Assembly (NCBI GenBank): GCA_020051155.1 | Contig: JAGVJK010000031.1 | Span: 1 to 42,781, forward strand | Source of the DNA: Gammaproteobacteria bacterium | Lineage (GTDB): Bacteria; Pseudomonadota; Gammaproteobacteria; UBA1113 | Length of the DNA: 42,781 nucleotides | Direction of reading: 5' to 3' | Shown here: positions 33,368 through 42,211 of the stretch, piece after piece | Layout: each line of letters begins with the position of its first letter | Position numbering within the stretch: the first letter of the stretch is position 1 | The notes under the pieces: model-generated | Seen by the model: only the letters and a program-made list of their open reading frames with translations | Told to the model about the DNA's origin: nothing | Databases searched by the model: none | Program-made: the position numbers and the translations under genes

Positions 33368-33416
33368 TACCCCTCATCCGGCCTGCGGCCACCTTCTCCC
33401 TCAAGGGGAGAAGGGG
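33368..33416 (-). repeat. REP-like palindromic repeat, copy 2 (inverted)
   Basis: TACCCCTCATCCGGCC to GAGAAGGGG, the inverse of copy 1 with a few changes (GCCTGCGGCC for the GGCCGAAGGCC stem). It begins just after the DUF559 stop. Confidence 0.85.
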
Positions 33417-33582
33417 TTTTTTACAACCATTTTTTATTACATCAGAATTCCCAATAAAAATATCTTAAAGCGCGCCTTCTTCCTTTGAGAGAGAAAGTGT
33501 TTTTTATAAGAACTTTTTATTACATCAGAATTTTCAGTAAAAATATCTTAAAGTGTGCCTTCTCCCCTTGAGGGAGAAGGTG
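33417..33582 (+). repeat. 83-bp tandem duplication containing repeat halves
   Basis: Unit 33417-33499 is repeated at 33500-33582. Both share the inner block TTTTTATTACATCAGAATT and AAAAATATCTTAAAG, then a repeat half. In the first unit the repeat half is decayed (CCTTCTTCCTTTGAGAG); in the second it is intact and opens copy 3. Confidence 0.65.
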
Positions 33583-33602
33583 GCCGAAGGCCGGATGAGG
33601 GG
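33557..33602 (+). repeat. REP-like palindromic repeat, copy 3
   Basis: Nearly identical to copy 1 and in the same orientation (GCCTTCTCCCC to CCGGATGAGGGG). It lies about 60 bases beyond the end of the TetR-type gene. Confidence 0.85.
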
Positions 33603-33662
33603 TGGTCTAATTAGTAAACTTCAACAAAGTATTTTCTCTAAAAAATTAACATCGGTGCTTTC

Positions 33663-34250
33663 TTATTCTGCAATATGAAACGCTCGCAAAGCACATTCCA
33701 CGCAAAACTTCACATAGGCTTGTTTTTCCCTTTCTGTCGCAATAAACACATTGGGATCCAGCGCAGCGGAGCCAATGAGGGACATCAGGAATGTTAAAAT
33801 AAATTCAAGGGTTAAGTTCGAAGCAATATCTCCTTGCTTTTGATAGTGTGCTAAGGCATCAAGTAATAACTTGCATTGTCGACTCATCGTAATGCCAATA
33901 GCGGGCGTTGTTTCATCACGAGACTCCACACGTTGCCAATTGAACATCCGCACGATGTCAGGGTTGTCCCGATAAAACTTCATATTATTAGCAAACAATT
34001 TCTCTAAAAAAACTTGGAAGGGCAAATTACTACTTGGCAAGGTTTCTTGTTGTGTTTGATATTCCTCGACAATCGCTTGTTTCACTGCAACCCATAGTTG
34101 TGCTTTATTCTCAAAATGATGAAAAATAAGACTGTGATTCACATCGGCGAGTGCCGCTATTTTGCCGACAGAGGTTCCGGTAAAGCCATCTTTAATAAAT
34201 AACTCCCTTGCGGCGGACAGTATTTTCTCTTTTGTTGAAGGTTCTTTCAT
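33663..34250 (-). CDS. TetR/AcrR-family transcriptional regulator
   Basis: 195 aa. N-terminal helix-turn-helix at about 7-55: KEKILSAARELFIKDGFTGTSVGKIAALADVNHSLIFHHFENKAQLW, given here by its ends KEKIL and KAQLW. The C-terminal domain is helical and variable, so no ligand can be named. I chose ATG 34250, which has AGGA five bases upstream; ATG 34256 is too close to it and a start at 34349 would run through the pckA terminator. It lies downstream of pckA on the same strand but behind that terminator, so it is separately transcribed. Confidence 0.88.
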   Translation of the reverse strand: MKEPSTKEKILSAARELFIKDGFTGTSVGKIAALADVNHSLIFHHFENKAQLWVAVKQAIVEEYQTQQETLPSSNLPFQVFLEKLFANNMKFYRDNPDIVRMFNWQRVESRDETTPAIGITMSRQCKLLLDALAHYQKQGDIASNLTLEFILTFLMSLIGSAALDPNVFIATEREKQAYVKFCVECALRAFHIAE

Positions 34251-34311
34251 AGACATCCTGTGTGTTTTCAAGAAGTTTACCCAGTTGGGATGCACTTGTA
34301 AATTAGGTACA

Positions 34312-34341
34312 AAAAAGGAGGCTTCTTTGGGCCTCCTTTTT
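34312..34341 (-). terminator. intrinsic terminator of pckA
   Basis: AAAAAGGAGGC, 8-base loop, GCCTCCTTTTT: an 11-bp perfect stem with T-runs on both strands, 22 bases after the pckA stop. It is symmetric and could act in both directions. Confidence 0.85.
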
Positions 34342-34363
34342 ATTGACACTAATTATGAGAAAA

Positions 34364-35917
34364 TTAAAGTTTCGGCCCCGCATCACGAATAGCCGCAGGC
34401 ACTTCAAACTTCGTAAAATTATCCTGAAACTTTTGCATCAACGTTTTGAGCTTTTGATCAAAGGCATCTGGATCTTTCCAAGTATTTTTTGGATTTAATA
34501 ATTTCGCATCAACACCAGGTATTTGAGTTGGAACACGTAAATTAAATCCTGGCAACGTTTCACTGGCAGTTTCTAAAAGCTCACCCGATAACACCGCATC
34601 TACAACAGCGCGAGTGGTAGGAATGGAGAAACGCTTGCCACCATCACCGAAAGCACCACCAGTCCAGCCGGTATTGACTAAATAAACTTGTGCGCCGGTT
34701 TTTTCTAAACGCTCAATGAGTAATTCTGCATAAACACGTGCAGGTCGTGGGAAGAACGGTGCGCCAAAGCAAGTGCTAAAGGTTTCTTTAATAGCCTCGG
34801 TTTGTCCCACTTCCGTGCTGCCAACTAACGCCGTGTAACCACTCAAGAAATGGTAAGCTGCTTGTTCTTTTGTTAACAAAGAAACAGGCGGTAATACACC
34901 ATAGAGATCACAAGTTAAAAACACTACTGCACGTGGTTGTCCCGCACGATTTTCTGGAACGCGTAAAGCAATATGCTCTAAGGGATACGCAGCACGAGTA
35001 TTTTGTGTTAATCGGTCATCGGCAAAATCAGGTTCATTGCGCGCATTCAACACCACATTTTCCATAACAGAGCCATGTTGAATTGCATTCCAAATGACAG
35101 GCTCATTTTCTTGAGAGAGGTTAATACACTTCGCATAACAACCACCTTCAAAGTTAAACACACCGCAATCACCCCAACCATGCTCATCATCGCCAATCAA
35201 TTGACGTTTAGGATCCGCAGATAAGGTGGTTTTACCAGTACCGGATAATCCGAAAAACAAAGCAACATCGCCATCAGCACCCACATTGGCGGAGCAATGC
35301 ATGGGTAACACGTGTTCCTCTGGTAACAAATAATTTAACACGGTGAACATGGCTTTTTTCATTTCACCTGCGTAATGAGTGCCGCACACTAAAATTTTGC
35401 GTTCACTGAAATTAAGGATGACAGCAGCATCACCATTGGTGCCATCCACGGCAGGATCAGGTTTGAAATTAGGTGCAGCCATTAATGTCCAAACAGGTTC
35501 ATTGGGTTTATGCGCCTCACGGATAAACAACACTCGTGTAAACAAATTGTGCCACGCCAATTCAGAGCAAACCGTCACCGCTAAAGAATAATCAGGATGA
35601 GCACCGACGCGTAGATGAGAAATAAACACTTCTTTTTGGTCATTAAGATACGCTTCAACTTTGTCCCACAAAGCAGCAAAGGTTGCTGGCGCGATGGGTT
35701 GGTTTACTTTGCCCCAATCGACGGTCTTGTGAGTAATACTATCATCAACAATAAAACGATCCTTGGGTGAGCGACCCGTACGAGTGCCGGTGGTGGCAGT
35801 AATTGCACCATTGCTGCAAAGAACAGCTTCTTTTCGCAGTAGGGCTTTGGCAATTAAATCATCAGAAGCTAAGTCCACGTGTTGGATTAAGTCGGAGTTG
35901 GAGAATCGATGTTGCAT
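34364..35917 (-). CDS. pckA: phosphoenolpyruvate carboxykinase (ATP)
   Basis: 517 aa, normal length for the ATP-dependent type. It converts oxaloacetate and ATP to PEP, the entry to gluconeogenesis, which suits a bacterium living on amino acids. Motifs: [12 protein letters not shown] near the N-terminus, the phosphate loop [13 protein letters not shown], the metal-binding [19 protein letters not shown], and [17 protein letters not shown] near the C-terminus. The ATG has GAGG 8 bases upstream. A promoter is likely at 35951-35978 and a terminator follows. Confidence 0.97.
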   Translation of the reverse strand: MQHRFSNSDLIQHVDLASDDLIAKALLRKEAVLCSNGAITATTGTRTGRSPKDRFIVDDSITHKTVDWGKVNQPIAPATFAALWDKVEAYLNDQKEVFISHLRVGAHPDYSLAVTVCSELAWHNLFTRVLFIREAHKPNEPVWTLMAAPNFKPDPAVDGTNGDAAVILNFSERKILVCGTHYAGEMKKAMFTVLNYLLPEEHVLPMHCSANVGADGDVALFFGLSGTGKTTLSADPKRQLIGDDEHGWGDCGVFNFEGGCYAKCINLSQENEPVIWNAIQHGSVMENVVLNARNEPDFADDRLTQNTRAAYPLEHIALRVPENRAGQPRAVVFLTCDLYGVLPPVSLLTKEQAAYHFLSGYTALVGSTEVGQTEAIKETFSTCFGAPFFPRPARVYAELLIERLEKTGAQVYLVNTGWTGGAFGDGGKRFSIPTTRAVVDAVLSGELLETASETLPGFNLRVPTQIPGVDAKLLNPKNTWKDPDAFDQKLKTLMQKFQDNFTKFEVPAAIRDAGPKL

Positions 35918-35950
35918 AGGGGTATCCTCAATAAAGTGTTATTTGCGCGG

Positions 35951-35978
35951 ATCATACCTGATTTTTAGATAACCACAA
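35951..35978 (-). promoter_or_regulatory. likely pckA promoter
   Basis: On the minus strand TTGTGG (35973-35978), 16-base spacer, TATGAT (35951-35956), 33 bases before the pckA start. The -10 is good and the -35 moderate. Confidence 0.45.
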
Positions 35979-35994
35979 GTCATTAGCAGGTCTC

Positions 35995-36672
35995 TTATGA
36001 GGAAATATACCTACTGCTTCCTAGTTGGCGCTGGGCTTGGTAATAAACAGAAGGGGTGCCAATATTAAACCATCTGCCAGAATAATACTCACCGGTAAGA
36101 GCGCCGCGGGTGGCTGCTTCTCGTAATAGGGGGTAAAGTTTAAACACTCCTGGCGAAAATTCTCTCAATAATTCAGGATGATACACGCCAATTCCCGCAA
36201 AGTTTAGGGTATTAATGCCGGTGTTCGCAATGCGCCCACCTTGCAGAGTAAAATCTCCGGCCGGGAGCCCTTCCAAGCGATCATTGAGAACTAAATGCGC
36301 CATTCCATCCAAAGTTGACGGTAAGCAAGCAAAGGGATAATCAGTCCAAATATCGCCGCTCACAGTAATAAAAGGATCATTACCCAACAATGGTAGCGCC
36401 TTCAGCATCCCCCCTCCGGTTTCTAAGGGATAAGGTTCTTCAGAGTAGGCTAGATTAACGCCCCAATGGTTGCCATTGCCTAACGCTTTTTTAATTTTTT
36501 CTGCCATATGCGACACATTTAACACAATATCCTGCACGTTCGCTTCTTTTAGTCGCTCAATATGGTGGACTAGTAACGGTTTACCAGCTAAGGGTAATAA
36601 GACTTTGGGTTGATCGGCACACAGTTCGCCCATGCGCACACCTTTGCCAGCGGCAAATATCAAAGCTTTCAT
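35995..36672 (-). CDS. murU: N-acetylmuramate alpha-1-phosphate uridylyltransferase
   Basis: 225-aa nucleotidyltransferase of the GT-A fold. It has the signature FAAGKGVRMGELCADQPKVLLPLAGKPLL at the N-terminus (FAAGKGVRM, then QPKVLLPLAGKPLL), GGGMLKAL and a catalytic VSGDIW. With AmgK it forms the recycling route of cell-wall N-acetylmuramic acid to UDP-MurNAc that bypasses fosfomycin-sensitive MurA, known in Pseudomonas. It overlaps amgK by 4 bases, so both are one operon. Confidence 0.9.
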   Translation of the reverse strand: MKALIFAAGKGVRMGELCADQPKVLLPLAGKPLLVHHIERLKEANVQDIVLNVSHMAEKIKKALGNGNHWGVNLAYSEEPYPLETGGGMLKALPLLGNDPFITVSGDIWTDYPFACLPSTLDGMAHLVLNDRLEGLPAGDFTLQGGRIANTGINTLNFAGIGVYHPELLREFSPGVFKLYPLLREAATRGALTGEYYSGRWFNIGTPSVYYQAQRQLGSSRYISS

Positions 36673-37670
36673 GGTGTAGTCACTCCCTCAAAGGCAGGTA
36701 TTATTTTTTCTTGTAAGATTTCAGCAAAAGCAGCGAGCTCAGAATAGTGACCAACCACTTGCTGTATATAATGAAGCGTACGAGGGATATCCCCTAAATA
36801 TCGTGGGTCCTGATCTCGTAACCATTTTCGGGCAAAAATAAAGCTAGCTTTCAGGTGACGTTGCACGCCCATCAAATCAAACCATGCCATAAACTCAGTT
36901 AGAGAAAAACCCACAGCAGATTGCTGCGAGAGTTTCTGATAAAAGTAAGCGACCCATTGTTCAACTTGGTGCAAAGGCCACTGAATATAACAATCGCGTA
37001 AGAGCGAGACCAAATCATAGGTGATAGGACCGCGCACAGCATCTTGGAAATCTAAAATTCCCAACTGCTGATCATCAACTACCATCAAATTGCGACTGTG
37101 ATAATCGCGATGCACAAAGACTTCTGGCTGTTGCAAAGCCTGTTGGAGTAACCATTGAAAACTTTTCTCTAGTTCTTGGTGCTCAACGGCGGTTAATGGA
37201 TCTTCCAAATAGCGCAATACCATCCATTCTTTGAAATTATTTAACTCGGTTAAGATAAATGAGGCATCAAATCGTGGCAATGTTGTATCAAAGGTTGTGA
37301 GGGGTTGTTGCATGAGCAACAAATCATCCATCGCGCGTCGATAAAGACAATCGGCATTTTGATCATTTAATGCGGATAATAATAAGGTATTACCAAAATC
37401 AGAGAGTAATAAAAAACCCTGTTCAACATTCTGCGCCAAGATGGTGGGCACACGTAATTGTTGTTGCTGTAAGCGTTGGGCAACGGCGATGAAATTAGCG
37501 ATGGGTTCTTGCGTGGGCGGCGCATCCATCGCAATTAAGGATTGTTGCTCGGTGTGCAATCTAAAATAACGACGAAAACTAGCATCAGCCACCAAGGGCG
37601 TTATGCAAAGTTGCGTAACCTGTAGTTGGTTTTTTGCCCATTGTTCTAGATCGATTAATCGTTGATCCAT
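36669..37670 (-). CDS. amgK: anomeric N-acetylmuramate/N-acetylglucosamine kinase
   Basis: 333-aa kinase of the aminoglycoside phosphotransferase fold. The catalytic loop is VFVHRDYHSRNLMV and the metal-binding Asp follows in LGILDFQDAVRGPITYDLVSLL. An N-terminal SFRRYFRL matches the family. It phosphorylates MurNAc at the anomeric carbon for MurU. I chose ATG 37670, with GAG bases about 8-10 upstream; a TTG at 37715 would add 15 residues. It is divergent from lptD, with about 97 bp between them for two promoters; this neighbourhood is conserved in many Gammaproteobacteria. Confidence 0.9.
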   Translation of the reverse strand: MDQRLIDLEQWAKNQLQVTQLCITPLVADASFRRYFRLHTEQQSLIAMDAPPTQEPIANFIAVAQRLQQQQLRVPTILAQNVEQGFLLLSDFGNTLLLSALNDQNADCLYRRAMDDLLLMQQPLTTFDTTLPRFDASFILTELNNFKEWMVLRYLEDPLTAVEHQELEKSFQWLLQQALQQPEVFVHRDYHSRNLMVVDDQQLGILDFQDAVRGPITYDLVSLLRDCYIQWPLHQVEQWVAYFYQKLSQQSAVGFSLTEFMAWFDLMGVQRHLKASFIFARKWLRDQDPRYLGDIPRTLHYIQQVVGHYSELAAFAEILQEKIIPAFEGVTTP

Positions 37671-37767
37671 GTTTAATGACTCACTCGTTGAATTTTTATT
37701 CGTAGCACTGGCCAAACCTGCACGGCTTAGGTAACATCGGCCCTTTCACACTAAGAATCAGAACGGT

Positions 37768-40700
37768 ATGCGTATAGTGGCAAACATTAAACAACTGTCC
37801 ATGGGAATGTTTCTCATGACAAGTTGTGTTATTTTGCGCGGTGCAGAGGCAAACGTACAACCTTCTTTAACGCAACAGTGTCTGACGCAATCCAGCACTC
37901 AAACAACGCATTGTATCTTAGCCGACAATGCAAATCTAATCCCTGCGGAAAAAATCAGTTCGCAACCAGTGATCGGTAGTGAAATAACAAACAACCCTAC
38001 GGAAAAAATGAATTTGCAACCCATCGAAGAGGATGGGCAACTGCTTGCTCCCAAGTTAGGTGAGCATGTGTTGGATTTGCAACCGCCACGGCCTTTGCAA
38101 GAGAGTGAAAAAGTGCCTTATGAAAAAGTTGCACCCAAGACATTAACGCGAGGGCAAATCGCTGATATTATCGGTTGGGTTAACGCGAATTCACCCAACG
38201 CACGTTGCTCAGGTTATTACGAAGAGCCTAACCTATTCTATAATGCCCCCGGCGGATTGGCATTGAATAAGAGTCCTATCACCATTACCGCGGATCGCAC
38301 CAGTTTATCGCAACAAGCGGTTTCCACAGTGCAAGGTAATGTGGTCATTACCCAGCCGAATCGTCAAGTGACGGCGCACCAAGCGTCCTTATACCGTAAC
38401 AGCATGACCCATCAATTAAGTACAGCGGATCTTTATGGGCAGGTGATACTGCGAGAGCCCGGTAAAATTGCTATGGGCGATAGAGCGCACATTAATTTGC
38501 AAGATCATGGTGGCAGTTTAGATGATGTGGTGTACCGCATGACGGCCACCTCAAAAGCCCCTGAATTGCTCTATGACGTACCGCAGTCATTAAAACCCAT
38601 CGTGCAGATCGATACACCAGTGGCGTGGGGAACTGCCAAACAATATGAGCGATTACCCTCTGGCATTATCGTGATTCGCAGTGGCACCTATAGTACTTGC
38701 CCACCACCCCAACATTTTTGGACGGTGAAATCGCAAACCTTGATCTTAAATAAAGAGACAGGCGTGGGTGTTGCTAAAAATGCAGCGTTGTTTGTGGGCC
38801 CATTGCCAGTATTGTATACGCCTTATTTTACATTCCCGTTGGATGATCGCCGCAAGTCTGGTTTTCTTTTTCCGGTTGCTGCGCATTCTTCTTTATCAGG
38901 ATATGAAGTTGGCGTTCCTTATTATTTCAATATCGCACCCAACTATGATGCAACCTTAACACCGGAGGCGATGACGTTACGTGGTGTGCAATTAAATGGA
39001 GAATTTCGTTATTTAAACACGCAGGATGCGGGAAATCTTCACGGTAGCTTTTTGCCAGATGATCGTGCTTTTAATTCCTTCAAGCAAACACAGACAGCAA
39101 AGCAAATTACTTTACTCAAACAAGCGGATCCCCTCTTAGTGCATGAATCGGATTCTGAAATCATTGACAATAATGCAATGTTAAACCGATTAAATAACAC
39201 ACCGAATAATCGTTATTTTGCTTCCATACAAGACACGCGCACCTTTGGTACCTCGGGTTGGAGTAGCCATATCTGGGCTAACAAAGCGAGCGATGATTAT
39301 TATTTTCAAGATTTTGATGGCGATCCTGCGCAAATTACCAATAATCAAATTATCAATGAAGCGGAGTTGTTTTATAACAGTTCTCATTGGAACTTCACTA
39401 GCCGCGCATTGGGCTATCAAACCTTGCATCCTATTAATATCACGTCGGTGCCGAATCAATATCGACGATTACCTCAGATCATTCTTAACGGTACCTATCC
39501 AGAATTTTACAAAGCTTTATCTTTCAATTTAAAGACGGAATTTAACGATTTTGCTTACTTAAAGGCGCCAGGTCAGCCAGACGAAACGTTGCCCTCTACA
39601 GGAACCCGTTTATATATAGAGCCAGCATTAAGCTTACCGCTTTATTGGACGGCGGGTTATATTAAACCGGAAGTGAGATTATCAGCGACTCAATATGATA
39701 CAACAGAGATGAATGTGTCTTTTTACAATCCACCTCAGGAACCTATTATCCCAGCGCAACAAGGTGGTAGTATTTCGCGAGTGCTGCCCATTGCGGATAT
39801 TGATATGGGATTGTATTTTGACAAAAATACTCACGTCTTTGGTACGGATTATACGCAGACCCTAGAGCCTCGCTTATTTTACTTGTATGTTCCTTATCAA
39901 AATCAAAATGACATCCCAGTGTTTGATACAGCGGTGGATCCCTTCTCCTTTAGTCAATTGTTTAGAACTAATCGTTTTAATGGGATTGATCGGATTGGTG
40001 ATACGAATCAAGTTTCTTTAGCTCTGGTTTCCCGTTTGTTAAATAATGAAACGGGTGATGAAAAAATCCGGGCGGGGATTGGTGAAATTTACTATTTTGG
40101 TACACGACAAGTTAACTTGAACAACATTGCAGGTCCGGTTACCTTAGCCAGTGAGGTATCCAATGCTGCGGTGGTATCGCCGATTGCCGGTGATATTACT
40201 TACCATTTAAATCCTTTGTGGCAATTGGAGTCTGGTGCAGCATGGAACCCAAGTAGCCGTAACAAATTGGAAAATGTGCGACCGGGTCAGCAACCGAATA
40301 AAGGGCGATTGGTCAATGCGGATGTGAGCTTACAGTACCAACAAGATAACAACCATATTTTAATGCTCGGTTATTATTTTCTGCGAGGGGGTGATCCAAT
40401 TGGTAATCAACCTGTGCAAAATGGTACTCCACCTTTACCAACAGGGGGTGCAAACCATGTCAAAGCGAATAACTCTATTAACAATTTAAACCAAGCACAA
40501 ATTGGCGAAATTTGGCCTATTAACAACAATTGGAAAACCTATTCCAGCTGGCGTTATGATTTCAGCAAAGATCGATCACAAACTTACTTTGCCGGGATTG
40601 AATACGATAGCTGTTGTTGGGCAACTCGCTTGACGGGTGGTCGAGAGTTTAAATTCTTAAATTCGCTAAACAAACCGGTTTATAACTCTACCCTTTATCT

Positions 40701-40812
40701 AGAATTTACGCTGTTGGGCCTCGGCAATATCGCTCTTTCCAGCCCGACACGTTTATTTAAAGACACTTTCCCCAGCTATAGCGATCACTTTGGCGATGTG
40801 AATTATTATTAA
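37768..40812 (+). CDS. lptD: LPS-assembly protein LptD
   Basis: 1014-aa outer-membrane beta-barrel that inserts LPS into the outer leaflet with LptE. An N-terminal signal-like hydrophobic stretch ends near Ala26-Ala28. An extended region of about 130 residues follows, then the periplasmic OstA/jellyroll domain from about 168 (ITITADRTSLSQQAVSTVQGNVVI) and the barrel from about 320 (GVGVAKNAALFVGPLPVLYTPYFTFPLDDRRKSGFL). Cys147 (ARCSGYY) and the pair Cys949-Cys950 (DSCCW) correspond to the disulfide-forming cysteines of the family; Cys38 and Cys49 lie in the extension. It is somewhat longer than E. coli LptD (784 aa). It is followed by its periplasmic chaperone gene surA. Confidence 0.95.
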   Translation: MRIVANIKQLSMGMFLMTSCVILRGAEANVQPSLTQQCLTQSSTQTTHCILADNANLIPAEKISSQPVIGSEITNNPTEKMNLQPIEEDGQLLAPKLGEHVLDLQPPRPLQESEKVPYEKVAPKTLTRGQIADIIGWVNANSPNARCSGYYEEPNLFYNAPGGLALNKSPITITADRTSLSQQAVSTVQGNVVITQPNRQVTAHQASLYRNSMTHQLSTADLYGQVILREPGKIAMGDRAHINLQDHGGSLDDVVYRMTATSKAPELLYDVPQSLKPIVQIDTPVAWGTAKQYERLPSGIIVIRSGTYSTCPPPQHFWTVKSQTLILNKETGVGVAKNAALFVGPLPVLYTPYFTFPLDDRRKSGFLFPVAAHSSLSGYEVGVPYYFNIAPNYDATLTPEAMTLRGVQLNGEFRYLNTQDAGNLHGSFLPDDRAFNSFKQTQTAKQITLLKQADPLLVHESDSEIIDNNAMLNRLNNTPNNRYFASIQDTRTFGTSGWSSHIWANKASDDYYFQDFDGDPAQITNNQIINEAELFYNSSHWNFTSRALGYQTLHPINITSVPNQYRRLPQIILNGTYPEFYKALSFNLKTEFNDFAYLKAPGQPDETLPSTGTRLYIEPALSLPLYWTAGYIKPEVRLSATQYDTTEMNVSFYNPPQEPIIPAQQGGSISRVLPIADIDMGLYFDKNTHVFGTDYTQTLEPRLFYLYVPYQNQNDIPVFDTAVDPFSFSQLFRTNRFNGIDRIGDTNQVSLALVSRLLNNETGDEKIRAGIGEIYYFGTRQVNLNNIAGPVTLASEVSNAAVVSPIAGDITYHLNPLWQLESGAAWNPSSRNKLENVRPGQQPNKGRLVNADVSLQYQQDNNHILMLGYYFLRGGDPIGNQPVQNGTPPLPTGGANHVKANNSINNLNQAQIGEIWPINNNWKTYSSWRYDFSKDRSQTYFAGIEYDSCCWATRLTGGREFKFLNSLNKPVYNSTLYLEFTLLGLGNIALSSPTRLFKDTFPSYSDHFGDVNYY

Positions 40813-40830
40813 ACAATCTACAGAAATAAC

Positions 40831-40861
40831 TTCGTTCAAAATTTGATGAAATTTTTATAAT
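40831..40861 (+). promoter_or_regulatory. possible surA promoter
   Basis: A perfect -10 TATAAT (40856-40861) lies 39 bases before surA; TTCGTT (40831-40836) is the best, poorly spaced -35. It suggests that surA-pdxA can be transcribed apart from lptD. Confidence 0.3.
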
Positions 40862-40900
40862 GTATGATAATAGCCCCTTTTCAATGAGTGAAAGGTTTTT

Positions 40901-42211
40901 ATGAAAAAAGTATGGGTTTGTTTAGCAGTATCACTTTTTAGCTTACTCGCGGGCCAATCTTTGGCTGATACAACATCAAGCCAGCCGGAGCATTTGAATC
41001 AGGTCGTGGCTATTGTTAATAGCGATATTATTTCCAACCAGGAGCTAGATAAACAAGAGGCATTGATTCGGTTTAACTTGGCAAGCAGCACAGCGACCCT
41101 GCCGCCAGAGGCTGAGTTTCGTAAGCAAGTGTTACAAAATTTGATTAATCAAACCCTCGAAGTGCAAATGGCGGATAAAGTGGGAGTCTCGGCAGAGGGC
41201 TTGAATGTTTCAGACGCCATTGAGCGTATCGCTAAAAATAATAAGATGACTGTAGATGACTTAAAGAAAAAGTTGAGCGCCAGCGGCGTAGACTTTGGCT
41301 ATTATCAACAACAAATTAAACAACAAATGTTGGTGAGCCAATTAGCGCAGCAAGAAGTGGGGGGGCGCATCCGTATCACCGATCAAAATGTGGAAAACAT
41401 TCTGAACTCGGAAGCCTATGCCGCGCAAAATCAAGGCCAGTACCATTTGCAGGATATTTTGATTGCGTTGCCAGATGTGCCGAGTTCAGAGGACGTGCAA
41501 ACTGCGCTGAATAAAGCGAACACGATTCTGGAGCAATTAAACAAGGGTAAGGATTTTCAACAAATCGCGATTGGCCAATCCAATGGTCAAGAGGCTCTAA
41601 AGGGCGGTGATTTAGATTGGCGCTCCCTGCAAGAGTTACCACAAATTTTTTCAGAGCCGGTGCAGAAGATGAAAGTTGGCGATTATTATGGCCCCATTCG
41701 TACTGCAAACGGTTTTCATATTATCAAGTTACTAGGAAAAAAAGGTGGAGAGACTCAGCATTTTTCAACGCAGACGGATGTGCGTCACATTCTGTTGATC
41801 AAAAATGCTTTGTTCAGCGATGAGCAACTCAAAGCTAAATTAGAAAAAATGCGCACGGAGATTCTACAGGGGGCAGACTTTGCTAAATTGGCAGAGAAAA
41901 ATTCTCAGGATCCTCTCTCGGCGTCGAAAGGCGGTAGCCTCGGTTGGGTGAAACCAGGATTTTTGACACCACCCTTTGAAAAAGCCATGAATGCGTTAAA
42001 GCCAGGTGAAATGAGTGGGCCGGTGGAAAGCCAATACGGTTGGCACTTAATACAAGTGCAGGATCGCAAACAGGTGGATGATACGACTGAATATCGCAAC
42101 CAACAAGTAAGGCGTATGCTGTTTCAACGACAATACGATGAGAAATTTCAAAATTGGATTGAAGAAATGCGCGAAGCATCGTATATCAAAATTTTTGATA
42201 AGAACCTATGA
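40901..42211 (+). CDS. surA: periplasmic chaperone and peptidyl-prolyl isomerase SurA
   Basis: 436 aa. A signal peptide with KK, hydrophobic core and LADTTS cleavage region covers about 1-23. The SurA N-domain covers about 30-165 (LNQVVAIVNSDIISNQELD). Two parvulin domains follow: the first opens QYHLQDILIALP and contains GGDLDWRSLQELPQIF; the second opens TDVRHILLIKNALFS and contains GGSLGWVKPGFLTPPFEKAM, followed by a short C-terminal helix. SurA escorts outer-membrane proteins, including LptD, to the BAM complex. It overlaps pdxA by 4 bases. Confidence 0.95.
   Translation: MKKVWVCLAVSLFSLLAGQSLADTTSSQPEHLNQVVAIVNSDIISNQELDKQEALIRFNLASSTATLPPEAEFRKQVLQNLINQTLEVQMADKVGVSAEGLNVSDAIERIAKNNKMTVDDLKKKLSASGVDFGYYQQQIKQQMLVSQLAQQEVGGRIRITDQNVENILNSEAYAAQNQGQYHLQDILIALPDVPSSEDVQTALNKANTILEQLNKGKDFQQIAIGQSNGQEALKGGDLDWRSLQELPQIFSEPVQKMKVGDYYGPIRTANGFHIIKLLGKKGGETQHFSTQTDVRHILLIKNALFSDEQLKAKLEKMRTEILQGADFAKLAEKNSQDPLSASKGGSLGWVKPGFLTPPFEKAMNALKPGEMSGPVESQYGWHLIQVQDRKQVDDTTEYRNQQVRRMLFQRQYDEKFQNWIEEMREASYIKIFDKNL

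Larger units (their letters stand above)
32953..33416. mobile_element. DUF559 gene bracketed by inverted repeats; possible mobile cassette
   Basis: Copy 1 (32953-33000) and the inverted copy 2 (33368-33416) enclose only the DUF559 nuclease gene, a 464-bp unit. The arrangement is like a tiny terminal-inverted-repeat element or a REP element with its own nuclease. Movement is not shown. Confidence 0.45.

Noticed and set aside
32953..33602. CRISPR array
   Set aside because: The repeats are palindromic, in both orientations and separated by a gene and irregular gaps; no cas genes are present.
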